A stretch of DNA of 64,000 nucleotides, from the NCBI GenBank assembly GCA_963776675.1, contig CAVZNR010000026.1, forward strand, positions 1 to 64,000. Reading direction: 5' to 3'. A model generated the notes under the pieces. It saw only the letters and a list, made by a program, of their open reading frames with translations, was not told where the DNA came from and did not search any database. Origin of the DNA: Hyphomicrobium_A sp963776675. Its GTDB lineage: Bacteria; Pseudomonadota; Alphaproteobacteria; Rhizobiales; Hyphomicrobiaceae. The translations under genes and the position numbers were made by a program. Shown here one piece after another: positions 20,433 to 28,661 of the stretch. Within the stretch, counting starts at the first letter, position 1; every line of letters starts with the position of its first letter.

Positions 20433-20834
20433 ATGTCGATTGGCGCATTGCTCTGGTCCTGGGAAGGACGCATTGGTCGGGGCCGTTTTTGGTCCGGAGT
20501 GGTTCTCGTCATCCTGATGAGCATGGTGCTGGGGGTCGTTGCCAGCCTCTTGGGAATACCGCTCGACGCCGGAACCGGGGAGGTCGCGGAGGAAATCAGC
20601 ATTGCGGGCGCTCTCTACCTTCTGGCTGCGTTTCTCGCGGTGGCATATGCGCAGCTTGCGGTCTACGCCAAGCGCTTCCATGATCGCGGCAAGAGCGCCT
20701 TGTGGGTATTGATCGCGTTCGTGCCCGTGATTGGCTTCCTGTGGGTGGTCATTGAGCTGGGCATGCTCCCAGGCGATCCGGGCCCCAACGCTTATGGCCC
20801 GGCGCCGGAGTTCGGAGCGGCGGTTCCGGCTTGA
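20433..20834 (+). CDS. DUF805-family membrane protein
   Basis: The 133-residue protein starts at ATG 20433 behind a strong AAGGAGG. It has the DUF805 pattern: an aromatic, Arg-rich N-terminal stretch (WEGRIGRGRFWSGVVL), hydrophobic segments, RFHDRGKSALW, and a closing GDPGPNAYGP. Three to four membrane helices are expected. DUF805 proteins are widespread inner-membrane proteins of unknown role. The earlier in-frame ATG at 20358 lacks a ribosome site. Confidence 0.85.
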   Translation: MSIGALLWSWEGRIGRGRFWSGVVLVILMSMVLGVVASLLGIPLDAGTGEVAEEISIAGALYLLAAFLAVAYAQLAVYAKRFHDRGKSALWVLIAFVPVIGFLWVVIELGMLPGDPGPNAYGPAPEFGAAVPA

Positions 20835-20870
20835 GGCGCACGCGAGCGTCATCGAGGGGGCGGCGGGACG

Positions 20871-21152
20871 GTGGCGATACGTACGGTCCAGGTGAGGGTC
20901 GAGGGCCGGGTCCAGGGCGTGGGCTTCCGCGCCTACGTGGAGGCGCGCGCGCTGGAGCTCGGGCTCGTCGGCTGGGTGCGCAACCGCCGGGACGGCACCG
21001 TCGAGGCGGTGCTGCAAGGCTCCGAGGAGGCCGTCGAGGACATGCTGGAGCTGTGCCGGCAGGGGCCGCCTGCCGCCGTTGTGACCGATGTGGCGCTCAT
21101 AGGCGAGGGGGTCGGTGCCTTTCAGGGCTTCGACGTGCGCCCAACCGTCTGA
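20871..21152 (+). CDS. acyP: Acylphosphatase
   Basis: The 93-residue protein is the expected length. It carries VEGRVQGVGFRAYVEARA, with catalytic Arg20, and GWVRNRRDGTVEAVLQG, with catalytic Asn38. The enzyme hydrolyses acyl phosphates such as carbamoyl phosphate and 1,3-bisphosphoglycerate. Start is GTG 20871 behind GAGGGGG. It ends 17 bases before the convergent LysR gene. Confidence 0.95.
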   Translation: MAIRTVQVRVEGRVQGVGFRAYVEARALELGLVGWVRNRRDGTVEAVLQGSEEAVEDMLELCRQGPPAAVVTDVALIGEGVGAFQGFDVRPTV

Positions 21153-21168
21153 GTCGCTGCCGCGACGC

Positions 21169-22017
21169 TCAGGCGTATTTGGCCGCCTGGCGGCGCAGTG
21201 CGTGGAGGATCGGCTCGTAGGCCTCCTCGTTGCGCGCTTCCGGGTAGACCACGTAGACCGGATAAACGAATTTGCGCGCGCGCTTGGGCTGACGCAGGCG
21301 CCCGCGCGCGACGTGCTGGCGCACGAGGCGCTGCGGGAAATAGCCCGAGCATTCGTTGACGAGCAGGTAATTGATCGCGGCTGAGCCTAAGTCGAGATTG
21401 AGCCCGGGATTGCTGTATTCCGGGTAGGCGGCGGTGTGATCCTGCTGAAAATCCGGACCCCAATCGATGAACACGTAGTCGGCGAACGTACGCCGCTGCG
21501 CGGTCGGCACGCTGGTGACGAGCACGAATTCCTCGTCGAACAGGTGCTCGATCGTGAGGCCGGGCGGCTGCGTCGGGCGGTACATGACGGCCAGGTCGAG
21601 CGTGCCCTCGATGAGCCGCTGCGTCAGCCCCACCGACAGGCCCGCGCTAGCGGAAACGGCGATATCGGGGATGTTTTGGCGCAGCCAGGCCACCCATTTG
21701 AGCAGGAAACCGTCCCATAGCGACATGGGTGCGCCGACTGCGAGGTGGTCGCGGTGCTGATCGGAGAGGCCGACCTCGAGCTGGGCGTGCTGCCAGACTC
21801 GCACCAGTGCCAGCGCGTGCTTTTGAAATTGCTCGCCCGCTGCGGTGAGCTCTGCGCCGGACTTCGAACGCTTGAACAGCGGGCGTCCGAGCAGGTCCTC
21901 AAGGCCCTTGATACGGGCTGAAACCGTCGACTGAGTGAGGTTCATCCTGCGCGCGGCGTCGATGAAGCTGCCCGTCTCGGCTACCATCAGGAAGGTGCGC
22001 GCGAGGTTGACGTCCAT
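21169..22017 (-). CDS. LysR-family transcriptional regulator
   Basis: The 282-residue protein has an N-terminal winged helix-turn-helix (FLMVAETGSFIDAARRMNLT, then QSTVSARIKGLEDLLGRPLF). A periplasmic-binding-like sensor domain follows from about residue 90. LysR proteins act as tetramers at divergent promoters and respond to small ligands. Upstream is a 7-base inverted repeat 38 bases from the start codon, and beyond it the Lys/Ala-rich peptide gene on the other strand. Those are the obvious candidate targets. The effector is unknown. Confidence 0.93.
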   Translation of the reverse strand: MDVNLARTFLMVAETGSFIDAARRMNLTQSTVSARIKGLEDLLGRPLFKRSKSGAELTAAGEQFQKHALALVRVWQHAQLEVGLSDQHRDHLAVGAPMSLWDGFLLKWVAWLRQNIPDIAVSASAGLSVGLTQRLIEGTLDLAVMYRPTQPPGLTIEHLFDEEFVLVTSVPTAQRRTFADYVFIDWGPDFQQDHTAAYPEYSNPGLNLDLGSAAINYLLVNECSGYFPQRLVRQHVARGRLRQPKRARKFVYPVYVVYPEARNEEAYEPILHALRRQAAKYA

Positions 22018-22054
22018 CGTACGATGCTGACCGCTGACAAGCGCTAAAACCTAT

Positions 22055-22073
22055 CTATCGAAATTATCGATAG
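22055..22073. promoter_or_regulatory. Inverted repeat, candidate LysR operator
   Basis: CTATCGA (22055-22061) and TCGATAG (22067-22073) are exact reverse complements separated by AATTA. The T-rich/A-rich palindrome fits the general LysR box idea (T-N11-A). It lies just upstream of the LysR gene in a locally AT-richer stretch. Confidence 0.45.
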
Positions 22074-22138
22074 TGGTCACCGGAAAAATCCGTTTGAAGC
22101 GGACCTTGATTCTAACCAAATTAATCGACGTACGAACA

Positions 22139-22165
22139 GAGTTCGAATCCGATTCGGCTCTTTTT
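22139..22165 (+). terminator. Hairpin followed by T-run upstream of the small Lys-rich gene
   Basis: GAGTTCGAAT and ATTCGGCTC can pair around a CCG loop, with one bulged T and one G-T pair. TTTTT follows directly. It sits about 30 bases upstream of the ATG of the Lys/Ala-rich peptide, so it might terminate or attenuate a leader transcript. The GTTCGAATC piece resembles a tRNA T-loop but no tRNA surrounds it. Confidence 0.35.
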
Positions 22166-22195
22166 GTTCGGGTTCACAATGGAAGGACACCTATC

Positions 22196-22261
22196 ATGAA
22201 GGCCAAAAAGAAAGCAGCCAAGAAGCCTGCGAAGAAAGCGGCGAAGAAGAAGAAGAGGTAG
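22196..22261 (+). CDS. 21-residue Lys/Ala-rich basic peptide
   Basis: ATG 22196 behind GGAAGGA encodes MKAKKKAAKKPAKKAAKKKK followed by Arg. Of 21 residues, 12 are Lys and 6 are Ala. The KKAAKKPAKKAAKK pattern is that of the C-terminal tails of histone H1-like and HU-like proteins. A longer reading from GTG 22073 would add 41 residues that look non-coding. The gene lies between a LysR regulator and a secreted protein, in an AT-richer pocket. Nucleic-acid binding is a reasonable guess, but expression is unproven. Confidence 0.5.
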   Translation: MKAKKKAAKKPAKKAAKKKKR

Positions 22262-22295
22262 TCAGCCTCTGCTGACACCTCACGAGCGGGCCGTA

Positions 22296-22640
22296 ATGAC
22301 CGGCATGGTCATTGCGGTGACAGCGACCGCAGCTCTCTACTGGGTCCCGAGTGCGTGTGCGTCGTCGATCACAAACCGCGATGGCAAGGACTGGAAGGTC
22401 ACTGTCATTGAGGGCAAGGCGACAAAGGACCATGTTTTGGTCCCTTCCGCGGCACTCGAAGGTATCTGTCAGAAGGGCTGTGTGGTCCGCCTCAACGACA
22501 ACGAGAAGGACGAGTACGAGCTGAAAGGCTCCGAAACTGTGTCGATTGAGGATGGCTACCTCTATTACGACGGGCCACCCGCCTCGGCGGTTCCAAAGGC
22601 TGATGATGCGGATCAGCCTCCTGAGCCCGGTCCGAAATAG
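22296..22640 (+). CDS. Small secreted protein, unknown function
   Basis: The 114-residue protein starts MTGMVIAVTATAALYWVPSA, a short export signal with cleavage likely near Ala-Cys-Ala at 20-22. The mature region has GKDWKVTVIEGKATKDHVLV, a CQKGC pair that could form a disulphide, and a Pro/Asp-rich tail. No family is recognised with certainty. It lies 34 bases after the Lys/Ala-rich gene, which makes co-transcription plausible. Confidence 0.65.
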   Translation: MTGMVIAVTATAALYWVPSACASSITNRDGKDWKVTVIEGKATKDHVLVPSAALEGICQKGCVVRLNDNEKDEYELKGSETVSIEDGYLYYDGPPASAVPKADDADQPPEPGPK

Positions 22641-22669
22641 AGGCAGGCAAAAAACCGTATTGGTTTGGG

Positions 22670-22698
22670 CGCCCGGCCCCCGACAGAGGGGCCGGGCG
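22670..22698. terminator. Bidirectional hairpin terminator between convergent genes
   Basis: An 11-base-pair stem, CGCCCGGCCCC with GGGGCCGGGCG, closes the loop CGACAGA. It separates the small secreted protein gene (+) from lipB (-). On the minus strand a TTTTTT run follows about 20 bases further (AAAAAA at 22649-22654 on +). Confidence 0.65.
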
Positions 22699-22712
22699 TC
22701 TCGTCGTTTGGG

Positions 22713-23420
22713 CTAGGCAATTGTCGCGGTGAGGGGTGCCGGTGCGGCTCGGGTTGCGCCGAAGCGGTGCTCGAACTGGGCCTTGAGGGCGTTATCCACA
22801 GTTTCCATCGAGATGGCGTGTCCGAGCCGGGCAAGGCTCGTGACGCCATGCTCGGCGATTCCGCAGGGCACGATGCCGTCGTAGTGGGAGAGATCGGGGC
22901 TGACGTTGACGCTCGCCCCGTGCAGGCTCACCCACTTCTTCAGGCGCAGGCCGAGCGCGGCGATCTTGTCCTCCGCGCCGCGCGCCTCATCCGCGACCCA
23001 GATCCCGACACGGCCCGACCGCGTCTCGCCTTTGACGCCGAGGACGGCCAGCGTATCGATCAGCCAGGCCTCGAGTGCGGCCACGAAGGCGCGGACGTCG
23101 CCGAAGCGGTGTTTGACGTCCAGCATGACGTAGATCACGCGCTGGCCGGGGCCGTGATAGGTGAGCTTGCCGCCGCGGCCGGTGGCGTGCACGGGAAAAC
23201 GGTCGGCCGCGATGAGATCGGCGGAGCGTGCGCTGGTGCCGGCGGTATAGAGGGGCGGATGCTCGAGCAGCCATACGAGCTCCGGCGCATCGCCGGCGGC
23301 AATGTGCCCGGCCCGCGTCTCCATAAAGCTCACCGCGTCCAGGTAGGCGACAGGGGCCGCGCTGACGGCCCAATCGACAACCCGGGCTCTCGCGGTAGAT
23401 TCGGCGAAACGCTGCTGCAT
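22713..23420 (-). CDS. lipB: Octanoyltransferase (lipoate biosynthesis)
   Basis: The 235-residue protein has the LipB motifs: LLEHPPLYTAGTSA, GRGGKLTYHGPGQRVIYVML and the catalytic GIVPCGIAEHGVTS, with Cys186. LipB moves octanoate from acyl carrier protein to lipoyl domains of 2-oxoacid dehydrogenases and the glycine cleavage system. Length is normal. It is convergent with the secreted-protein gene and followed on the other side by tRNA-Leu. Confidence 0.96.
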   Translation of the reverse strand: MQQRFAESTARARVVDWAVSAAPVAYLDAVSFMETRAGHIAAGDAPELVWLLEHPPLYTAGTSARSADLIAADRFPVHATGRGGKLTYHGPGQRVIYVMLDVKHRFGDVRAFVAALEAWLIDTLAVLGVKGETRSGRVGIWVADEARGAEDKIAALGLRLKKWVSLHGASVNVSPDLSHYDGIVPCGIAEHGVTSLARLGHAISMETVDNALKAQFEHRFGATRAAPAPLTATIA

Positions 23421-23601
23421 GACCGTAAGATTAGGGGGCCGGAGCGACCGCCGCTAGGGGCCGGCCTGGCCGGATTTGTGCCGATTGGCCGCGCGGCGCC
23501 CGCGGGTACCACGACATTTTTGCCCCGTGGGAAGGCGCCGCACCGGCACTGCTTGTTCCCGGCAGGCGAGTTGGCTATATGAGCGGTCGTTCTCCCGGCA
23601 T

Positions 23602-23686
23602 GCGGTCGTGGCGGAATTGGTAGACGCACTACCTTGAGGTGGTAGCGGGGCGACCCGTGGAGGTTCGAGTCCTCTCGACCGCACCA
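23602..23686 (+). tRNA. tRNA-Leu (anticodon GAG), CCA encoded
   Basis: The acceptor stem pairs GCGGTCG (23602-23608) with CGACCGC (23676-23682), followed by an encoded ACCA. The anticodon arm CTACC-TTGAGGT-GGTAG gives anticodon GAG, decoding CUC/CUU. A long variable arm (CGGGGCGACCCG region) and the T-loop GGTTCGAGTCC are class II leucine tRNA features. It stands alone. Confidence 0.97.
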
Positions 23687-23699
23687 GGACGACGTTGGA

Positions 23700-24083
23700 T
23701 CACCCTGCGCTTTCGCGGCGCCGGGCATCCGCCTCGGCTTCGCGTTGAAGCCGCGTCGTGTCCCATGGCCAGTGGCCATTGATCTCCACTTCGAGCGAGA
23801 TCGACAGGAAGGTGCGGATCACGACGATCCCGCCCAGCACCAGCATGCTCTCGAGCGTCGGGTCGATGACCACCGACTTGATGATGTCGGCGGCGATCAG
23901 AATCTCGAGTCCGATGAGGATGCCGCGTCCCAGGTTGGCGCGATAATCGCGATAGTTGTCGACGAGGCTGCCGCGGAACGAGCGGGCGAGGAACAGCGCC
24001 GTCGCGAACGCCGCCGCGAGCAGGATGACGATGAAGCTGGCGGCCTCGAGGATGAGGCTGGCGATATGGGCGACCTCTTGCAT
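23700..24083 (-). CDS. DUF1622-family membrane protein
   Basis: The 127-residue protein has three hydrophobic stretches. It contains the family hallmarks YRDYRANLGRGILIGLEILI, AADIIKSV and VIRTFLSISLEVEINGHWPW. DUF1622 proteins are small inner-membrane proteins of unknown function. It is convergent with, and 13 bases from, the tRNA-Leu gene. Confidence 0.85.
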   Translation of the reverse strand: MQEVAHIASLILEAASFIVILLAAAFATALFLARSFRGSLVDNYRDYRANLGRGILIGLEILIAADIIKSVVIDPTLESMLVLGGIVVIRTFLSISLEVEINGHWPWDTTRLQREAEADARRRESAG

Positions 24084-24259
24084 CGCGTTTTCACTAACAT
24101 TGGCGCCGCCGCTCGGCCTTGCCTCGGATTCAGGCTATCCACACCTAACTGGGCGGCTCGAGTGGTCAGGGAGGCCCGTGCGGCGCACCGCGCGCCTGCC
24201 ACGACGCCGGCACCCTGTACGTGCTAGGTGGGACGCTGGCTGACCGGGGGCGGAACGAC

Positions 24260-25057
24260 ATGTTCTTCTACATCTCGAAAATCGTCTGGTTCTGCCTGCA
24301 GCCATCGAGCCTTTTGCTCATCTTGCTGGTCGTAGGCGCCGTGCTCCTGTTCACCCGGCATCAGAAGACGGCGCGCCGGCTCATCATCGCCGCCGCCGCC
24401 TTGTTGCTCATCGGCGGTCTGCTGCCCCTTAGCACCTGGCTTATGCTGCCGCTCGAGGATCGCTTCGCCCGTACCGATCTCTCCGGCGCCGATGTCGACG
24501 GCATTGTCGTATTGGGCGGCCCAGAGGATGCACGGGTTTCCGGGGCGCGCCACGCGCATGCGCTCAACGAGGCGGCGGAACGCTTGACCGAGACGGCGGC
24601 TCTTGCCCGGCGTTTCCCCAAGGCCAAGATCGTCTTTACGAGCGGTTCCAATGATATTCTTTCGTCGCCGTCCATCGGTGCCGACGCCGGCGGGCTTGTT
24701 CTGTCGGATCTCGGTATCGGCGGCCGCGACCGGCTGATCTTGGAGCGCCGCTCGCGCAACACCTGGCAGAACGCCGTCTATACCAAGGCACTCGTTGTGC
24801 CGAAGCCGGGCGAGCGATGGCTGCTCGTCACCTCGGCGGCTCACATGCCGCGTGCCATGGGCGTGTTCCGCAAGGCGGGCTTCCTCGTGGAGCCGTGGCC
24901 TGTCGACTACCGCACAGCCGGACCCTGGGACCTCCTGCGCCCGTTCGATACGCCCGCGGAGGGCCTGAGGCGTCTCGATCAGGCTACGCGCGAATGGGCG
25001 GGGCTCGTGGCCTATTGGCTCACCGGGCGTAGTAGTGCGCTTTTCCCCGGCCCCTGA
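24260..25057 (+). CDS. YdcF/DUF218-family membrane protein
   Basis: From ATG 24260 the 265-residue protein has two N-terminal membrane helices (about 12-30 and 38-58). A DUF218 domain follows: DGIVVLGGPEDARVSGARHA, KIVFTSGSNDIL, LERRSRNTWQNAVYTKALV and WLLVTSAAHMPRAMGVFRKA. Related proteins (YdcF, ElyC, SanA) are envelope proteins; ElyC affects lipid-carrier-dependent peptidoglycan synthesis in E. coli. The conserved Glu, Arg, Asn and Thr of ERRSRNT are present. The exact role here is unknown. Confidence 0.87.
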   Translation: MFFYISKIVWFCLQPSSLLLILLVVGAVLLFTRHQKTARRLIIAAAALLLIGGLLPLSTWLMLPLEDRFARTDLSGADVDGIVVLGGPEDARVSGARHAHALNEAAERLTETAALARRFPKAKIVFTSGSNDILSSPSIGADAGGLVLSDLGIGGRDRLILERRSRNTWQNAVYTKALVVPKPGERWLLVTSAAHMPRAMGVFRKAGFLVEPWPVDYRTAGPWDLLRPFDTPAEGLRRLDQATREWAGLVAYWLTGRSSALFPGP

Positions 25058-25062
25058 TCGGG

Positions 25063-25977
25063 TCAGGCGATGGCGAGCGTGACCAGAGGCTGCTTGACGT
25101 CGGTCTGCAGCAGGAAGTGGCGGATCGCCTCGATCGTCGGGCTATCCTTCAGTAGCGGGGCGTGCCCCTGATTGGCAACGGTGAGGGCGACAAGCGCCGG
25201 GTGGCGCCGACGCATCTCGTCGACCGTGGCCTCCGAAAGTACATCCGAGTTCTCGCCGTGCACGACCAGGACGGGCACGTGCTTCAGCGCCTCAAACTGC
25301 GGCCACAGGGGCGGCAACGGCCGATAGAGCACGGACAGGGCTTTGCCCAGCGCCGCGTCGTAGCCCGGCGCGGGGCGCCCTTTGCGCTCGTTGTACAATT
25401 GGCGGGCGACCTCCTCCCAGACGGGGTCCGGGATGTCGGGAAAGTGGCGGCGGTTGAGATCACGCACCATGCGGGCCGCATCGGTCCAGGAGATGGGGAG
25501 GGGCACGCGGCCGACGTAGCCGCTGATGCGCACGAGACCATCGTGCTCGATCACCGGTCCGATATCATTGAGGACGACCGCGCCGATCGCCGAAGGCTGG
25601 ACCGCCGCCATCAACATGGTGATGAGGCCGCCGCGCGAGGTTCCGATGATCGCCGTCTCGCTAAGCCCGGCAAGCGTCATGAAGTCGAGGACGTCGTACA
25701 TCTCGACGGGCACCGAGTAGTTGCGCCAGTCGGGGTCGAACTCCGATAGGCCACGCCCGCGGTAGTCGACTGTGTAGACGGTGCGTGCGGCGCGGGGATG
25801 GTTCGAGAGGGCGAGCGCGAGGTCGTGAAAGTCGCGGCTGTTGCGCGTGAGCCCGGGCAAGCACAGCACCGGCCGGCCGTGGTTGGCGCCGACGGCGGGG
25901 TAGCGGCGCGCGTACAGCCTCAGGCCGTCGCGGGCTGTGAAGAAGATCTCTTCGAAGGCTTTGTCTGGCGACGTCAT
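25063..25977 (-). CDS. Alpha/beta-hydrolase
   Basis: From ATG 25977 the 304-residue protein has an alpha/beta-hydrolase fold. VLCLPGLTRNSRDF provides the oxyanion region, and YTVDYRGRGLSEFDP follows. The nucleophile elbow is GTSRGG, with Ser. VHGENSDVLSE carries the likely acid, and NQGHAP the catalytic His. Substrate is unknown; esterase, lipase or haloalkane-type activities are possible. It is convergent with the YdcF gene, five bases apart. Confidence 0.87.
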   Translation of the reverse strand: MTSPDKAFEEIFFTARDGLRLYARRYPAVGANHGRPVLCLPGLTRNSRDFHDLALALSNHPRAARTVYTVDYRGRGLSEFDPDWRNYSVPVEMYDVLDFMTLAGLSETAIIGTSRGGLITMLMAAVQPSAIGAVVLNDIGPVIEHDGLVRISGYVGRVPLPISWTDAARMVRDLNRRHFPDIPDPVWEEVARQLYNERKGRPAPGYDAALGKALSVLYRPLPPLWPQFEALKHVPVLVVHGENSDVLSEATVDEMRRRHPALVALTVANQGHAPLLKDSPTIEAIRHFLLQTDVKQPLVTLAIA

Positions 25978-26040
25978 CGGGCTTTCTCGGCTATGCGGCC
26001 GCAAGCGGCCGCGCGCAGCATTCGACTCCGTACGCTAAAG

Positions 26041-28389
26041 CTAGTCACCGGACTTAGCCGTGTCCGTCCTGGGACCCGGCTTGCGCGTGGGAGACAGCGC
26101 GGCCTCGCGCGCCCGCGACAAGTCTTGCTCGAGGCGCAGGGCATTTCCCTCCTCGCCAAGGCGGGCGCGATAGATCTGGATGTTGGAGAGGACCTTGGCC
26201 ACGTAGCGGCGCGTCTCCTCGATGGGGATGCGCTCGATCCAGTCGATGGGATCGACGCCGGCCTTGCGGGGATCGCCGAACTCGCGGATCCACTGGCGCG
26301 TGCGCCCCGGTCCGGCATTGTAGCTCGACAGCCCCAGCACGTAGGAGCCGGAGAACTCCGCCAGCCGGTCGGCGACATAAGCCGAGGCGATCATGGTGTT
26401 GTAGGAGGGGTCGGACGCCAGGCGCTTGTGGCTGCATTTGATTTTATAAATGCGGCACACGTGGCTGGCGGTACCCTTCATGACCTGCAGGATTCCGCGT
26501 GCCCCGGCACCGGAGATGATGTCGGTGTTGAACTCGGTCTCCTGACGCGCCAGCCCCAACAGCACCGCCGCCTCGGGCGGCGGGCGCAAGGGTTTGTAAT
26601 CGGGCAGGGCGTGCACGGGGTAGGCGTAATAGATGAGGTTGTGGCCGTTTGCGATTGCCGCCTTGCCGATGCGCACCGCCGACTGCGTATCACCCATCTT
26701 CTGGGACAGATGCGCGACCAGGGCCGCCCAGCCTTCGGTGTCCTTGAGTGTTGCGAGATGGCGAATGAAGATGCGCGTGACGGCGCGGCTCAAACCGGCC
26801 GCTTGCGCCAGCGCCATGGCTTTGGCCGCGCCCATGCCATTGAGCTCGGCGATCTCAGCGGGCGAGGGCAGCTCAGGAGGCTCGATGTCGATCCTGGTGC
26901 GCCCCGGCTCGAGCCTTTGCATGGCGAGAAGCCCATGGAACGTGTCGCTCTCGCGCGCGGCCGCCTCGTAGGCCTCCTTGGCCTTCTGCTGATCGCCCTT
27001 CTGCTCAAGGGCGCGGCCGAGCCAGTAGTATGCCTTCGCACGTCCCAACGGGCCATCGGCGGTCTTGGTGAAGGACGTGAAGTGGCTCACGGCTGCGTCG
27101 ACGTCCTTCAAGTAGCGGAGCGCCAGCCAGCCGGCCATGAAAGCCTGCTCGTTGAGCGGATTGACGCTGAGAGGCCCGGCGTCTTGCACAAGCTTATAGG
27201 CAAGCTTCGGCTTGTCGGCTTTCAGCGCCTGATAGGCGAGCTTCTGGCGCTCGCTCCACCAGTCGTCGAGATTGACGACGACCTTCGGGTCGGTGGGGGC
27301 CTCCAGGATGAGCTTAGCTGCGTCGTCGAGCTTATCTTTGCGGCGCAGCTGCTGAATGCGGTGAAAGACGAGCCCCCAGTCGGTGGACTTGGCGCCGGGT
27401 GCCGCTTTCAGACGGGACTTGTCGACGTGCTTGCGCATGAAAACGGCGAGGCGCGCGCGTGCTCTCCTCTGCTGGGCTTTGGGCAGCAGGGGAATGATAC
27501 GCTTGGCCAGTCGGGCTTGGTGGCGGCGGCCGGCCTTATAGCGGACGTCGTCAACCAGAAGACGGTCGAACCGCCACTTGTGATCTTGCGGGGTCAGCAG
27601 CGAGCCGAAGCGGGCGAGAAACCCCTGTTCGAGCTCCGGCGAAAGGTCGTGCTCGCGCCAGACCTTGGAGGCGAGCGCCTTGGCCTTGTCCGTCTCGCCG
27701 TGCGCGAGGTGTACGGAGGCAATCACGGCGATGCCGGCGGCGCTTTCCGGCTCGGCACCGTTGAAGTACCCGGCGATCACGTCGGAGTCACCGCCTTCGG
27801 CGAAGATCGCCTCCTCCATGCGCGCGCGCAGAATGCTCTCGCTCGGCCAGCCGGGGTTCTTTGCCAGAAAGTCGGCGTACTCGGCAGCCGTGCCGAGGCC
27901 GCGGCGCAGGCGATACCAGTTGACCAGCTTGCGGCCCAGCGGGTCGCTGACGCCGGCCATGAACTTGGTGCCGCTGTCGACCTTGTTGGCGGCAAAAGCC
28001 TTGATGGCGCCGACGATCTTGGAGGAATCCGCCTTGGAGATGTCGTAGCTGAGCAAGGGCGCGACGGCTGCATCGAGGCGTGCAAGATGCGTCTTCTCGC
28101 GCGTGCGGGGGGAGGGGGCTTCTTCCGCATCGGCGGCGGCGACGCTCTGGCCGGGCTCATTCTGGGCGACCGTGGCCATGCGGACCGGGATTGGCGGAGC
28201 CGCCTGCGCCTCGGCGGCGCGCGCCGGTGGCTCGGCATAGGCGCCGCCCAGCGGCGCCAGAGAGGCGAGCAGCGCGACAACCACGCCGGCAAAAACGGGG
28301 ACTCGCAGCCGGACGACGCCCGGATTTCCAGGGGTCGTAGCGCCTCTCAAAAGGTCGTATGTCCGTTGCGTCTGCTGGCGCAGGGGCAA
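26041..28389 (-). CDS. slt: Soluble lytic murein transglycosylase
   Basis: The 782-residue protein has an N-terminal export region (hydrophobic about 30-48) and a long alpha-helical superhelix. The C-terminal SLT domain has GLARQETEFNTDIISGAGAR, with catalytic Glu617, then GILQVMKGTA and LSSYNAGPGRTRQWI. Lytic transglycosylases cut glycan strands, forming 1,6-anhydromuropeptides, in the periplasm during growth and recycling. Size matches the Slt70-like family with an extended N-terminus. Confidence 0.93.
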   Translation of the reverse strand: MPLRQQTQRTYDLLRGATTPGNPGVVRLRVPVFAGVVVALLASLAPLGGAYAEPPARAAEAQAAPPIPVRMATVAQNEPGQSVAAADAEEAPSPRTREKTHLARLDAAVAPLLSYDISKADSSKIVGAIKAFAANKVDSGTKFMAGVSDPLGRKLVNWYRLRRGLGTAAEYADFLAKNPGWPSESILRARMEEAIFAEGGDSDVIAGYFNGAEPESAAGIAVIASVHLAHGETDKAKALASKVWREHDLSPELEQGFLARFGSLLTPQDHKWRFDRLLVDDVRYKAGRRHQARLAKRIIPLLPKAQQRRARARLAVFMRKHVDKSRLKAAPGAKSTDWGLVFHRIQQLRRKDKLDDAAKLILEAPTDPKVVVNLDDWWSERQKLAYQALKADKPKLAYKLVQDAGPLSVNPLNEQAFMAGWLALRYLKDVDAAVSHFTSFTKTADGPLGRAKAYYWLGRALEQKGDQQKAKEAYEAAARESDTFHGLLAMQRLEPGRTRIDIEPPELPSPAEIAELNGMGAAKAMALAQAAGLSRAVTRIFIRHLATLKDTEGWAALVAHLSQKMGDTQSAVRIGKAAIANGHNLIYYAYPVHALPDYKPLRPPPEAAVLLGLARQETEFNTDIISGAGARGILQVMKGTASHVCRIYKIKCSHKRLASDPSYNTMIASAYVADRLAEFSGSYVLGLSSYNAGPGRTRQWIREFGDPRKAGVDPIDWIERIPIEETRRYVAKVLSNIQIYRARLGEEGNALRLEQDLSRAREAALSPTRKPGPRTDTAKSGD

Positions 28390-28661
28390 GGGCTATCCTT
28401 CCACACGCGACGATTGCCGGCTGGCTTGCGGGCTCAAGGTCAAGGTCCTAATGTCCCGCTCGACAGAGCGTTGCGATTCCGAAAGATCACCGACGCGACG
28501 CGAAAATATCAATCAAGGAGGCGAGGGACAAGGCGCCCTCTCGCCCCACGCAGCAAGTTGCCGCCTGATGGGGCGAGAGCATGGCGCGCAGGGCGCCAAA
28601 TTCCCGCGATCAGGCCATAACAAGCGAATCGAGAGCCCTCGGGCTCGAGGATGATGGGCAG

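Noticed and set aside
22139..22165. tRNA T-loop-like GTTCGAATC
   Set aside because: No acceptor, D or anticodon stem surrounds it, and a hairpin with T-run explains it better.
25798..28620. 940-codon plus-strand frame opposite slt
   Set aside because: It is a shadow of the lytic transglycosylase and hydrolase genes and has no recognisable family.
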